This document shows positions 32,376 through 42,899 of a stretch of 64,000 nucleotides of DNA, in pieces. This DNA is from Platerodrilus igneus (taxonomy: Eukaryota; Arthropoda; Insecta; Coleoptera; Lycidae), in the NCBI GenBank assembly GCA_036346225.1, contig JARFIW010001344.1, positions 806,001 through 870,000 on the forward strand. The letters are read 5' to 3'. Every line of letters starts with the position of its first letter. Position 1 is the stretch's first letter. The translations under genes were made by a program, and so were the position numbers. The notes below the pieces were generated by a model. The model was not told the DNA's origin, searched no databases, and saw only the letters and a program-made list of their open reading frames with translations.

Positions 32376-33359
32376 ATTAATATTAGATTTTTCTCAGCTA
32401 CCCAAATTTCTAGGAATTTTTTAGATTGCGCCATCCCCAAGGGAGCTACCCTAATTTTAAGATTTTTTACCTGTAGCGACTTTTGAGCGTTCTTATAAAA
32501 TTTTTTTAGTCATGCGATACATTAAATTAGTCTAAAATTTTATGTAGAATCCAAATCTGCAAATAGATTTAAAATCGGACCACGCCCTGCAAAGTTACAT
32601 TTTAAAGCTCTCAAACCTCTTTAAAATTTTTGCTCGTATATATTTAACACCATTTTTAAAACCTTTTTCGCTACCTATGACATACGCTTTAACCAATACA
32701 AAGAAATAAGTACACAAAAGTTTAATAATTTATTTACAGTTTAATAAAGTAATCATTCAAATGTAATGGGTTTTAAATATGTGAATGGGAAGGTCAACTT
32801 TTGGTGTAAGAATCGCCTGGTTAATAATTAAGAAAGCGCATTTTGCTTGTATGAAATCTATGGAATTTCTCCTGTAATGAAAGAAGAATGCATTCGTAAT
32901 TTAAAATGCGTGCTACAACTTTCGCTAGATACCAACCATGTTAATTAGTGAATTACCGATTTAGATTCTAATATTAATTGATTTGTGTATGGCATCATTA
33001 ACTACCTAAATTTCAGAATTAACAAAATGTAATAAACCAGATTAAGTACTGTTCAATAATAATCAAAGTGAAAGTAAATGGGTCTTATTACATATTGAAA
33101 TCCTAAATTACCTTACGTGACGCGGTAGAAGCATTATAACGCAAATTCCGGAAACTTCCAATGTAGTATTAATTCATTTGTAACTCGTAATCCAGCAAAT
33201 ATTCTAGATTCTTAACGGACATGTGAATCACATTTAAAAGCTGTTTATAATTTCTTCTCCAAACAAATGCGGTTATTACAATAGGAAAGTACGCTAAATG
33301 CAAGTCAATTAACAGCAATTAAATATTGCTTGCTGACCTACCTTAATTAGGTTGCTGTG
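32376..33359. other. Non-coding outer part of the left arm
   Basis: About 1 kb of AT-rich DNA matched by the right arm (42900-43870) with high conservation, but without a useful frame on either strand. Confidence 0.5.
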
Positions 33360-33886
33360 CTATTAGGACCAGGGTATGCAGACTTTAACACCTCCATCTC
33401 GCACGCTTTACACGTATGTTGGTTGTTTCGTACAAGACCCTTTAACAACTGGCGGAGCTGAACGTTTACTGCTTAATGACATACCGTGCTGTTTTTCCTT
33501 GTGTCGCTGTGAACTATTCTTGTAAAAGCGATACTGCAAGACCCAGAGCTTAAGTACTTTGCTGCCAACGAATGTATAAGCTTAACCGTGGACGATGTTA
33601 CACCACGAAATTAAATGGCGGGCTTGAATTTTTTTTTTTTGGAAACAATCGAAGATTACCGAAGACACTCGAAGAGTGCACAAACGCGGTCACTAAACCA
33701 CAATTAATAATCGCCTTTATAGGTTTAACATTTCTACCATTACCCAATAACTGGTGCTACGTACATGGAAACTTTAATTTCTTATTGGAGAATCCTTATT
33801 CTCCACGCACTGTTGCGTACCTGGATGCCCACCCCTTTTGGGAATATATGCTCGTTATAGGTTGTAAGACCCTCGGTTTTACTTAA
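33360..33886 (+). pseudogene. Unrecognised gene of the palindrome, left copy
   Basis: Starts with LGPGYADFNTSIS near 33365, shifts frame, and includes DPLTTGGAERLLLNDIPCCF. A 104-residue frame at 33572-33886 carries NRGRCYTT, LEECTNAVTKPQLIIAFIGL and FNFLLENPYSPRTVAYLDAH. The right-arm counterpart (42390-42892, minus) shares the segments but differs by indels after IAFIGLTF, which shift its C-terminus. Several cysteines in the first half suggest a secreted or extracellular protein, but I do not recognise a domain. Confidence 0.4.
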
Positions 33887-34210
33887 CTACACTTTGTGAG
33901 ATCCCTTTAATCTTTTTAATCGCGTCCTTCTCGCGCACAATACAGTAGGACTTAGCCTTACTACCAACAAATTATAACACCAAGTCACCGTTAAACTCGT
34001 CTTTAAATTTCCCCACAACTTTTTGTTAACATGCGGTAAATTGTGTTTATTATTTGCGGGGTACACCACTTTAAACCTAAAAATAAAAACAGGATAGTTT
34101 AATACGTCTATTAATAATTTATGGTAATGTTGGCGATACAAATATGTAAAAACAAACTTTATCAAGAAAATATAATGTTTTAATAGAATACATACACGTA
34201 TTGATAACAT

Positions 34211-34606
34211 CTATAAACCGCTGTGGTAACCAGAGTCTGGCGAATCTGGGATAGCCAAATCTCTAAACATTTGCGCAAGCGATTGCCTTGCAGTTGCATC
34301 TTTTAAGTACTGAATGGGGAAACATTTAATAAGTTCCAACACTGTCAAGTAATTTAAATTGCTGCAATCATTAGACAGAGAAATAATGGTACTGCTCTCC
34401 CCCTCTAATAACGTTTGAACCCTTTCTTCCTCCATCGTATTTCCACATACTTTTTTTATATCGCCAACAAATTTTTCGTAAAATTCTGGAAAGTTTCTAC
34501 ACCTTAACTCTACCATTTTATAACAGATCAATTCTCGCAAATTTAATAGCTTGATGCACTCGTACGCAGGTAGCACAATAACATTCCCATCTTTCGTAAT
34601 CTCCAT
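34211..34606 (-). CDS. Unrecognised 131-residue protein of the palindrome, left copy
   Basis: Intact from ATG 34606 to the stop at 34211. Contains LPAYECIKLLNLRELICYKM near the N-terminus, a helical CRNFPEFYEKFVGDIKKVCG segment and a C-terminus ending PDSPDSGYHSGL. Right-arm counterpart 41696-42043 is also open and 95 percent or more alike. It starts later because one upstream stretch is altered (LACYE region). Both copies being open while most other genes of the element are broken suggests selection or youth. It overlaps the preceding minus-strand gene by about 60 bases. No family is recognised. Confidence 0.5.
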   Translation of the reverse strand: MEITKDGNVIVLPAYECIKLLNLRELICYKMVELRCRNFPEFYEKFVGDIKKVCGNTMEEERVQTLLEGESSTIISLSNDCSNLNYLTVLELIKCFPIQYLKDATARQSLAQMFRDLAIPDSPDSGYHSGL

Positions 34607-35036
34607 ATTATATAAATTCTCTTTTCAAAATTGTTCAACAGCCATATACTTCTATTAAAGGCTGTGCTCAGCTGCAATTTGAAATCTTGATCCAATTGTA
34701 TGTCAACAACATCGTTTCCAGTAGTCAAACCATTTAATCGGACTTGTTTTGAGTCTTGAGCAAATTGGCGAATTTGAAATTCCACTTGAAAAGTACACAA
34801 TTTCTTCCAATCGAAGTAAGAGAATGTTATCGTAGAATCAGCACACATACCACTACAGCAAATAACTTGGATGGCAGGTTGAAGACCACCATATAAATCA
34901 AAACCAACTTCTAATATATGGTGGTGATAATTTGAGGAAATTCGCCTAACCTATAGGTTGACTTACCAACTAGTTGGTTGATATTTAATTGTGGTACTCG
35001 CACATCACTTGTAACGTCAACACAAGAAAAATCCAT
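34543..35036 (-). CDS. Unrecognised gene of the palindrome with possible short intron, left copy
   Basis: ATG at 35036 gives MDFSCVDVTSDVRVPQLNIN then QLV, ending at a GTAAGT (34966-34961). A 56-base gap ends ATATATTAG at 34911; splicing there joins in frame to EVGFDLYGGLQPAIQVICC and then DSTITFSYFDWKKLCTFQVE to a stop at 34543. An alternative is one unspliced gene with a frameshift, because relics elsewhere (3340 and 11105) read through parts of the gap. In the right arm (41235-41522) the first exon and promoter are deleted. Aromatic and acidic residues predominate; no domain is recognised. Confidence 0.45.
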
Positions 35037-35104
35037 CTTTAATTTATAATTTTAATCAAACTCGACGATACTTTGACGACTAATGCACTGGAACATGGCT
35101 CTCG

Positions 35105-35113
35105 CCTTTTATG
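35105..35113 (-). promoter_or_regulatory. TATA-like box CATAAAAGG
   Basis: On the minus strand, 70 bases upstream of ATG 35036, with a CAGTGCATTAG initiator-like segment about 25 bases downstream. It lies in the stretch that only the left arm retains. Confidence 0.4.
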
Positions 35114-35169
35114 CCGATGGTCGAGCGTGCGCAGCTCTTATTATATTAGTTGGCGTTATATGCAAGTCT

Positions 35170-36050
35170 TGACTGGAAAAGTGACGCGTATAATTGTTTT
35201 ATAGTGGGTTTTACCTGTATGTATTTAACCACCAACGCCATTTTAGAATTATTAAACAAAATTACTCTTAACAGTATTTTTAATATACCATCGTGTAAGA
35301 TTTCAATTATTATTGTGTTTTCCTCAGGTTCTCAAATCCTCGGAAATTTTTCAAATCGAATGACCCTTACTGATTTGCAGAATAACCTTTTGCAAGCACC
35401 GTATATAATTCATCTTTAATCTATTTCTAAACCGTATCGCTCTGTCTTTTGAGATAAACCCATGATGTAACCTATAAAATTAGTATAGAATTTTCCTGGG
35501 GAATTGAAATTAATTATCACGTCTTTTAAAATTAGTTCCAACAAAGACCTGTACATATTGTATTAATATTCAAAAACCTATCAGCAAAACACCTTTGCAT
35601 TTTATTTAGATTTAGCTCGATAATAGAGTTAAACTCAAAAATATTTATTAGTGGCTAGAATTGTTAAAATTTTCAATTAGTGAATCCTCATGCAAATGAT
35701 TAAACCAAAAGATATAATACATATATTAATTCTGCACGATGACCTAGAAAGTGGTTCGATAATCTATTTTAAATGTAGTTCAACATAAGACGTATATTCT
35801 AAATAAATTTAGTGAAATGTATGATCATTAGCCTTGCATTGTTTGTCGATGACGTCTGACTATTAATTTAATAAAAGCACTTTCCACAATTCTAGTTAAT
35901 ATACGGGAATACACATTCAATAATTTGATTTAAATTGGGTTAATGTAAGGACAAATTATACTTATACTTTCTCTATGTACATAAATACGGGGGAAATGAT
36001 ACCAAAAGTTCATTTTAAGTTTATTTTGTAAAACGTAAAGTCGTTTATAG
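35170..36050. other. Left-arm DNA with a decayed copy of the 40951-41226 gene
   Basis: 35275-35565 (minus) begins MYRSLLELILKDVIIN like the intact right-arm frame and then shifts and stops. Beyond it, to 36050, the sequence is AT-rich without a usable frame. Confidence 0.5.
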
Positions 36051-36207
36051 TGTAATTAATAGTAATACTGAATTTTCAGTCTTTGGTTTAAAATTTCGTG
36101 TGAGGACTATCGACAAAGAAGAGTAAGTCTTAGTTTGAATTATGCAAACGTAGAAGAAATTAATATTTACATGTATAATTCAAAACTGTTAATCAATAAT
36201 TTTCTAG

Positions 36208-36669
36208 AATGAACATCTTAAGTATTGCGTGCAGTGTGTGCGAAAATGTTTTACTGGATGTGATGCCATAAAAAAACACAACGAAAGACACATCGAGATG
36301 GTTTATTTCCAGGAGGAACTAAAAATTACAGCCAATGAGTGGGAACAAATTAAGGATTTGGAAAACCAATCGACCGCAACACATAAAGAACGTATAAACG
36401 CTGCAATTCAGTTAGAACGAACCAAGTTACTATTTGAAAAACCATACACCATAACAAAATCTTCTTCCAAAATCATAATTGTAGGCCTGAACTCGTTCGA
36501 CGATTACAAAATAATTTTTAGATTTGTTGACACCATTTCGCAGAGCGTACTTGATGTATCCCTCAACGTATTTAGGAAGTTTATATCAAATCATCCACAC
36601 ATTATACGCACTATGGAAGTTGGCATGCAAAATCAGATATGCAAATTTGACAACTTGCGTTTTATTTAA
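36208..36669 (+). CDS. Unrecognised zinc-finger-like small protein of the palindrome, left copy
   Basis: The open frame begins after TAG at 36205, which could be the end of a TTTTCTAG splice acceptor; no in-frame ATG precedes the conserved part. It reads HLKYCVQCVRKCFTGC followed by DAIKKHNERH, a Cys-x2-Cys and His-x3-His finger-like unit. A helical acidic stretch (ELKITANEWEQIKDLENQ) and a C-terminal part with SSKIIIVGLNSFDDYKIIF and LDVSLNVFRKFISNHPHII follow. A donor-like GTAAGT lies at 36124. The right-arm copy (about 39900-40323, minus) is broken. Nucleic-acid binding is my guess from the finger only. Confidence 0.45.
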   Translation, partial: NEHLKYCVQCVRKCFTGCDAIKKHNERHIEMVYFQEELKITANEWEQIKDLENQSTATHKERINAAIQLERTKLLFEKPYTITKSSSKIIIVGLNSFDDYKIIFRFVDTISQSVLDVSLNVFRKFISNHPHIIRTMEVGMQNQICKFDNLRFI

Positions 36670-36683
36670 ATAAGAATTGTTTA

Positions 36684-37052
36684 GTGAAGATGATGACATT
36701 TGATGGGAATTATATGATATTTACCAAAGGAACTTTAGAGCACTTTTTAGGGGTATCTCAGATCGTTCTCAACCATGCTAATACTTTAAAAGAACTAACG
36801 GAAAAGGGTACTCCTAATATAGATCTGTTTCTGTTAGATGTCGCAATGGAAAGATATAATAGGAATGATATTCCACAGAATCTCGCACATGATGTAATTA
36901 AAAGCAAATACAGTAATAGTGATATTGGAGTCATATTATACGAATTTATAAGAACCTACCCAAGATTGTTTGAAAACAGTATTTGTAAACAAGTTGAGTA
37001 TATGGAAGAATACAACAGGTTTCCATTCCACGCATTTACGAGCGATGTTTAA
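36684..37052 (+). CDS. Unrecognised 122-residue protein of the palindrome, left copy
   Basis: Intact frame starting ATG 36684, 15 bases after the previous gene's stop, with TFDGNYMIFTKGTLEHFLGV and GTPNIDLFLLDVAMERYNRN, then VILYEFIRTYPRLFENSIC. Predominantly helical by composition, no signal peptide or membrane segment. The right-arm counterpart (about 39540-39890, minus) has several stops. No family recognised; close spacing suggests co-expression with the finger-like gene. Confidence 0.45.
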   Translation: MKMMTFDGNYMIFTKGTLEHFLGVSQIVLNHANTLKELTEKGTPNIDLFLLDVAMERYNRNDIPQNLAHDVIKSKYSNSDIGVILYEFIRTYPRLFENSICKQVEYMEEYNRFPFHAFTSDV

Positions 37053-37437
37053 ATTTTAAGCCGAAGACTGAAAATTTTGTAACACTATTAATTACACTTT
37101 TGTTTTCTTATAAGTTTCTAAACTGTTGTATTTCAACTACAGATATTAATAGATGTCAATGAAATTATGTTATAGTTTTAAATAAAACGATTCTGATTAA
37201 TAATTTTGTAAAACGTTTATAACACCCTTTAATAAATAAATAATACACATCTTTGTTATAATTCTTTTCATAATTACTTAGATACCCATTTCAGTTACGT
37301 GAACATTTGAAAAATTAAACAATACCAATGTATGCTTTATATTTTAAAACATAAACAAGCTAATATATACAAAAATAATTTCTAAATTCACATCATTCAT
37401 TTCTTATGATAACAGTTGTGGTGGTTAAATTTTTATT
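37053..37437. other. AT-rich gap between convergent genes of the left arm
   Basis: Includes the right half of the local inverted repeat and AATAAA-type sequences (37181 and 37231) that could serve as polyadenylation signals for the plus-strand genes. No frame. Confidence 0.4.
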
Positions 37438-37698
37438 TTAAAACTTACAATTTAGTATATATTCCATTTGAATATCTGCCAACAGTTTTATAAACCCCAT
37501 CTCCTCGATTATTTCCATAAAATCATGCAGATCCTCGGGCAGTGATAACACTGCAGTACAGTGCTGTATTGCTTCTTCGTATGACTGACACATAAGACAT
37601 TTTTCTCCTTCTATCGAAAAGCGTTGCCCACATTCTGCTGTTTTTACTCGTAGAGCTTTGCGAAATCTTCGAATAACCTCTCCAAAGTTTTTATACAT
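37438..37698 (-). CDS. Unrecognised 86-residue protein of the palindrome, left copy
   Basis: ATG at 37698, preceded by a TATA box 63-72 bases upstream. The product starts basic (MYKNFGEVIRRFRKALRVKT), then CGQRFSIEGEKCLMCQ with three cysteines, then an acidic helical half (LPEDLHDFMEIIEEMGFIKL). The right-arm counterpart (39000-39205) is disrupted. Convergent with the gene ending at 37052. No domain recognised. Confidence 0.5.
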   Translation of the reverse strand: MYKNFGEVIRRFRKALRVKTAECGQRFSIEGEKCLMCQSYEEAIQHCTAVLSLPEDLHDFMEIIEEMGFIKLLADIQMEYILNCKF

Positions 37699-37760
37699 AT
37701 TTATTATATTGTCTCTTTAAACCGTACAATCAACAAATAATAACTTCTACGCGAACAGTC

Positions 37761-37770
37761 CTTTTATATG
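37761..37770 (-). promoter_or_regulatory. TATA box CATATAAAAG
   Basis: Minus strand, upstream of ATG 37698 at normal TATA-to-leader distance. It is the clearest core promoter in the palindrome and was probably functional when the element inserted. Confidence 0.5.
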
Positions 37771-37779
37771 AGCTACTCC

Positions 37780-38209
37780 TATTCGGATATGTACCGATTG
37801 CACCCGATTTGTGTACACGTACGAAGCAACAGGTAGGGAATGTATTCTATAAATTAATCTATTACATTCCTTAACAAAATGCTAAGGACTTTAAAAATAA
37901 TTATAACTCTTGTTAGACCTCTAGTCTCTAGATAAACGTTATTATTTTAGGTTGTGTCACTGTTTTCAAATCAATTTCCTACATACTTTTTCCTAAACTA
38001 TGCGTATCAATTGACGGTTATACTTTACTCCATAACCGACTTGTATATATTTTCGTATTCGTCTCTAAACACGTCCGTATAATAAAGATGACAGGCTCGT
38101 CGTCAACTGGTAACTTAATCTTTTAAAACCAGCCTTTGATTTCAACTTTAACGCTTGTTGTAGGTGTGAAATTCTTTCCGCTATTCTTTGGACTAGGAAT
38201 CGGTAATTT
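37780..38209. other. Left-arm DNA near the spacer, no gene
   Basis: Upstream DNA of the 86-residue gene; partly absent from the right arm. No frame or repeat visible. Confidence 0.4.
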
Positions 38210-38276
38210 TGCAAGGGATCAATCAATTGTTTGTGCACCTCATTGAATTTTTGTAGAGATGTAGCGTCCCCTTTTG

Positions 38277-38549
38277 AATTACCTAATTGCTTTTAATGAG
38301 TTTTCTCATTAAAACCCATTAACACTAATTGCTTTTAATGAGTTTTCCATTAAAACCAAGTGTGGACCTAGGTTAGATAAAAGGAAAATTAGTAGGTTAG
38401 ATCAGCCGCCGCTGACCAACATTTTTCCTAACATTATTCAAAAATTGTTCCCATCCTGGTCCGATGATGACGAACGTTAACAATTTTATTGTAAATAAAC
38501 GTAAGCTTCATTTTATGCAGGATTCTGTACGAAAGAACTTTGCGGCATA
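38277..38549. other. Central spacer of the palindrome
   Basis: 273 bp not shared between arms. It starts with two TTTTAATGAG..CATTAAAA units (38290-38357) of the kind clustered at 20715-20880. A non-repetitive segment with CCGCCGCTGACC follows. The arm boundary on the left is GTAGCGTCCCCTTTT (38261-38275) and on the right AAAAGGGGACGCTAC (38551-38565). Confidence 0.7.
38290..38357. repeat. Two TAATGAG/CTCATTA palindromic units in the spacer
   Basis: GCTTTTAATGAGTTTTCTCA followed by TTAAAACC, and a second copy GCTTTTAATGAGTTTTCCAT, separated by CATTAACACTAATT. Same unit family as 20715-20880. Confidence 0.7.
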
Positions 38550-38999
38550 CAAAAGGGGACGCTACATCTCCAAAATTCAAATGACAAACAATTGATTGAT
38601 CCTTGCAAAATTACCATTCCAGTCACAAGAATACGGGGTTTTTAAGTTAAATAAAGGTGGTTTAAAAAAAATTAATTACCTTTTCGATTTTACTCTTAAT
38701 TTAGGACGTTACTGGGAATAGGAAAAATTAAAATTTAATAAAAATACCGATTGAACAAGTTAAAAAGTGTAGAAATTATAGAAAAATGACCAAACAAAAT
38801 AAAATTTTTAACAAAATTAAATATAATATTTTAAAGTCCTTGATTTAAGGAATAATAGTTATTTTAAATACATTCTATTTCTTGTGGACACAAATGGGTG
38901 AATCGAGAATTCGAAGACCAATAAAAGTGTTGCGAGATTATTTGTTGATTTGTTTGGTTTAAAATATAAATAGATAAAAATTGGGAAGTTTTAAGATTT

Positions 39000-40325
39000 C
39001 AAGCTCTACGAGTAAACAGCAGAATGTGGGCAACGTATAGGAGAAAATGTCTTATGTGTCAGTCATACAGAAGCTACAGCACTGTACTGCAGTGTTATCA
39101 CTGCCCGAGGATCTGATGATTTTATAAATAATCGAGGATGGGGTTTATAAAACTGTTGGCAGATATTCAAATGGAATTTCTAAATTGTAGTTTTAAAAAA
39201 AAATTTACCACCACAACTGTTATCATAAGAAATGAATGATGTGAATTTAAAATTATTTTTGTAATATTGGCTTGTTTATGTTTTAAAATATAAACAACAT
39301 TGGTTTGTTTAATTTTTCAAATGTTCACGTCTGAAATGGTATCTAATTTTGAAAAGAATTATAACAAAGATGTATTATTATTTTTAAAAGGGTGTTATAA
39401 ACGTTTACAAAATTATTAATCAGAATCGTTTTAAAAACTATAACATAATTTCTACATTATTAAATCTGTAGTTAAATCCTTTAGAAACTTAAAGAAAACA
39501 AAAGTGAATTAAATTTACAAAATTTTCAGTCTTCGGCTAAAAAAACATCGCTCGAAATGCGTGGAATGGAAACCTGTTGTTTCTTCCATATACTAACTTG
39601 TTTACAAATACTGTTTCAAACAATCTTGAGGTTCTTATAAATTCGTATAATATGACTACACTATTACTGTATTTGCTTTTAATTACATCATGTGCGGATT
39701 CTGTGAATCATTCCTATTATATCTTTCCATTGCGACATCTAACAGAAACAGATCTATATTAGAGTACCTTTTCCGTTAGTTCTTTTAAAGTATTAGCATG
39801 GTTGAGAACGATCTGAGATACCCTAAAAGTGCTCTAAAGTTCCTTTGGTAAATATCATAATTCCCATCAAATGTATCATCTTCACTAAACAATTCTTATT
39901 TAAATAAAACGCAAGTTGTCAAATTTGCATATCTGATTTCATGAAACTTCCATAGTGCGTATTGTGGATGATTGATATAAACTTCCTAAATACGTTGAGG
40001 ATACATCAATACCTCTGAAATGGTGTCAAAAATCTAAAATATTTGTAATCGTCGAATTCAGGCCTACAATTATGATTTTGGAAGAAGATTTTGTTATGGT
40101 GTATGGTTTTTCAAATAGTAACTGGGTTCGTTCTAACTGATGCGCGTTTATACGTTCTTATGTGTTGCGGTCGATTGGTTTTCCAAATCCTTAATTTGTT
40201 CCCACTCATTGGCTGTAATTTAGTTCCTCCTGGAAATAAACCATCTCGATGTGTTTTCGTTGTGTTTTACATCACATCCAGTAAAAACATTTTCGCACAC
40301 ACTGCGCAATACTTAAGATGTTCAT
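39000..40325. pseudogene. Broken right-arm copies of three left-arm genes
   Basis: 39000-39205 (plus) corresponds to the 86-residue gene, with stops and lost codons. 39540-39890 (minus) corresponds to the 122-residue gene. 39900-40323 (minus) corresponds to the finger-like gene, whose CATTTTCGCACACACTGCGC region is still legible. All three are interrupted although nucleotide similarity to the left arm is high. Confidence 0.65.
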
Positions 40326-40950
40326 TCTAGAAAAATTTTGATTAACAGTTTTGAATTATACATGTAAATATTAATTTCTTCTACGTTTGCATAATTCAAA
40401 CTAAGACTTACTCTTCTTTGTCGATAGTCCTACACGAAATTTTAAACCAAAGACTGAAAATTCAGTATTACTATTAATTACACTATAAACGACTTTACGT
40501 TTTAAAAATAAACTTAAAATGAACTTTTGGATCATTTCGTATTTATGTACATGAGAAAGTATAAGTATAATTTGTCCTTACATTAACCCAATTTAAATCA
40601 AATTATTGAATGTGTATTCCGTATATTAACTAGAATTGTGGAAAGTGCTTTTATTAAATTAATGGTCAGACGTCATCGACAAACAATGCAAGGCTAATGA
40701 TCATACATTTCACTAAATTTATTTAGAATATACGTCTTATGTTGAACTACATTTAAAATATTATCGAACCACTTTCTGGTCACGTGCAGAAATTGTATTA
40801 TACCTTTGGTTTAATCATTTGTGGGATTCACTAATTGAAAATTTTCAATTCTAGCACTAATAAATATTTTTGGAGTTTAACTCATTATCGAGCTAAATCT
40901 AAATAAAATGCAAAAGTGTTTTGCTGATAGGTTTTGAATATTAATACAAT

Positions 40951-41226
40951 ATGTACAGGTCTTTGTTGGAACTAATTTTAAAAGACGTGATAATTAATTC
41001 AATTCCCCAGGAAAATTCTATACTAATTTATAGGTTACATCATGGGTTTATCTCAAAAGACAGAGCGATATGGTTTAGAAATAGATTAAAGATGAATTAT
41101 ATACGGTGCTTGCAAAAGGTTATTCTGCAAATCAGTAAGGGTCATTCGTTTGAAAAATTTCGAGGATTTGAGAACCTGAGGCCAATAATAATGAAATCTT
41201 ACGATGGTATATTAAAATACTGTTAA
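40951..41226 (+). CDS. Unrecognised 91-residue protein, intact only in the right arm
   Basis: MYRSLLELILKDVIINSIPQ, then ISKDRAIWFRNRLKMNYIRC and a C-terminus RPIIMKSYDGILKYC. Basic and helical by composition. The left-arm counterpart (35275-35565, minus) loses the frame after about 18 codons. No family recognised. Confidence 0.4.
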   Translation: MYRSLLELILKDVIINSIPQENSILIYRLHHGFISKDRAIWFRNRLKMNYIRCLQKVILQISKGHSFEKFRGFENLRPIIMKSYDGILKYC

Positions 41227-41234
41227 GAGTAATT

Positions 41235-41522
41235 TTGTTTAATAATTCTAAAATGGCGTTGGTGGTTAAATACATACAGGTAAAACCCCTTCAATTATAC
41301 GCGTCACTTTTCCAGTCAAGATTGCATTATCACCACCATATATTAGAAGTTGGTTTTGATTTATATGGTGGTCTTCAACCTGCCATCCAAGTTATTTGCT
41401 GTAGTGGTATGTGTGCTGATTCTACGATAACATTCTCTTACTTCGATTGGAAGAAATTGTGTACTTTTCAAGTGGAATTTCAAATTCGCAATTTGCTCAA
41501 GACTCAAAACAAGTCCGATTAA
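41235..41522 (+). pseudogene. Right-arm copy of the 35036 gene, 5' part deleted
   Basis: The 95-codon frame begins with sequence read across a deletion junction, then shares HHHILEVGFDLYGGLQP and DSTITFSYFDWKKL with the left arm. It ends early because of a small indel (NLLKTQNKSD in place of the left-arm reading). Confidence 0.5.
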
Positions 41523-41695
41523 ATGGTTTGACTACTGGAAACGATGTTGTTGACATACAATTGGATCAAATTTCAAATTGCAGCTGAGCACAGCCTTTAA
41601 TAGAAGTATATGGTTGTTGAACAATTTTGAAAAGAGAATTTATATAATATGGAGGTTACGAAAGATGGGAATGTTATTGTGCTACTTGCGTACGA

Positions 41696-42043
41696 GTGCA
41701 TCAAGCTATTAAATTTGGAGAATTGATCTGTTATAAAATGGTAGAGTTAAGGTGTAGAAACTTTCCAGAATTTTACGAAAAATTTGTTGGTGATATAAAA
41801 AATGTATGTGGAAATACGACGGAGGAAGAAAGGGTTCAAACGTTATTAGAGGGGGAGAGCAGTACCATTATTTCTCTGTCTAATGATTGCAGCAATTTAA
41901 ATTACTTGACAGTGTTGGAACTTATTAAATGTTTCCCCATTCAGTACTTAAAAGATGCAACTGCAAGGGAATCGCTTGCGCAAATGTTTAGAGATTTGGC
42001 TATCCCAGATTCGCCAGACTCTGGTTACCACAGCGGTTTATAG
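41696..42043 (+). CDS. Right-arm copy of the 131-residue protein
   Basis: 115 codons open to PDSGYHSGL. It matches the left copy with a few substitutions (IKK to IKN, TMEE to TTEE, ARQS to ARES). The equivalent of the left-arm ATG is present at 41649, but the region that follows it is altered, so translation would need the later ATG. Confidence 0.45.
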   Translation: MHQAIKFGELICYKMVELRCRNFPEFYEKFVGDIKNVCGNTTEEERVQTLLEGESSTIISLSNDCSNLNYLTVLELIKCFPIQYLKDATARESLAQMFRDLAIPDSPDSGYHSGL

Positions 42044-42389
42044 ATGTTATCAATACATGTATGTATTCTATTAAAACATTATATTTTCTTGATAAAGTTT
42101 GTTTTTACATATTTGTATCGCCAACATTACCATAAATTATTAATAGACGTATTAAACTATCCTGTTTTTAATTTTAGGTTTAAGTGGTGTACCCGCAAAT
42201 AATAAACACAATTTACCGCATGTTAACAAAAAGTTGTGGGGAAATTTAAAGACGAGTTTAACGGTGACTTGGTGTTATAATTTGTTGGTAGTAAGGCTAA
42301 GTCCCACTGTATTGTGCGCGAGAAGGACGCGATTAAAAGATTAAAGGATTTCACAAAGTGTAGTTAAGTAAAACCGAGGGTCTTATAAC

Positions 42390-42892
42390 CTATAACGAGC
42401 ATATATTCCCAAAAGGGGTGGGCATCCAGGTACGCAACAGTGCGTGGGAGAATAAGGATTCTCTCCAATAAGAAATTAAAGTTTCCATGTACGTAGCACC
42501 AGTTATTGGGTAATGGTAGAATGTTAAACCTATAAAGGCGATTATTAATTGTGGTTTAGTGACCGCGTTTGTGCACTCTTCGAGTGTCTTCGGTAATCTT
42601 CGATTGTTTCCAAAAAAAAAATATTCAAGCCCGCCATTTAATGTCGTGGTGTAACATCGTCCACGGTTGCTTATACATTCCGTTGGCAGCAAAGTACTTA
42701 AGCTCTGGGTCTTGCAGTATCGCTTTTACAAGAATAGCTCACAGCGACACAAGAAAAACAGCACGGTATGTCATTAAGCAGTAAACATTCAGCTCCGCCA
42801 GTTATTAAAGGGTCTTGTACGAAACAACCAACATACGTGTAAAGCTGCGAGATGGAGGTGTTAAAGTCTGCATACCCTGGTCCTAATAGCAC
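42390..42892 (-). pseudogene. Right-arm copy of the 33360-33886 gene
   Basis: Two adjacent open stretches: 42698-42892 (LGPGYADFNTSISQLYTYVG, then DPLITGGAECLLLNDIPCCF) and 42390-42692 (NRGRCYTT, LEECTNAVTKPQLIIAFIGL, GATYMETLISYWRES). The first half keeps a longer frame than the left arm, so the native gene probably spans both. Confidence 0.45.
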
Positions 42893-42899
42893 AGCAACC

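Larger units (their letters stand above)
36052..37097. repeat. Local inverted repeat flanking a two-gene cassette (left arm)
   Basis: 36052-36095 (TGTAATTAATAGTAATACTG, then TTTTCAGTCTTTGGTTTAAA) matches the reverse complement of 37052-37097 (TGTAATTAATAGTGTTACAA, then TTTTCAGTCTTCGGCTTAAA). About 36 of 44 positions agree. The right arm has the same pair near 39510-39540 and 40440-40500. Confidence 0.7.
32091..38276. repeat. Left arm of the palindrome
   Basis: About 6.19 kb. Pairs with 38550-44156 from the outer ends inward. Paired coordinates sum to about 76247 at the ends, 76255 at the gene near 34606, 76534 near 36209, 76660 near 37660 and 76826 at the spacer. The right arm has therefore lost, or the left gained, nearly 580 bp in steps. 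Confidence 0.9.
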
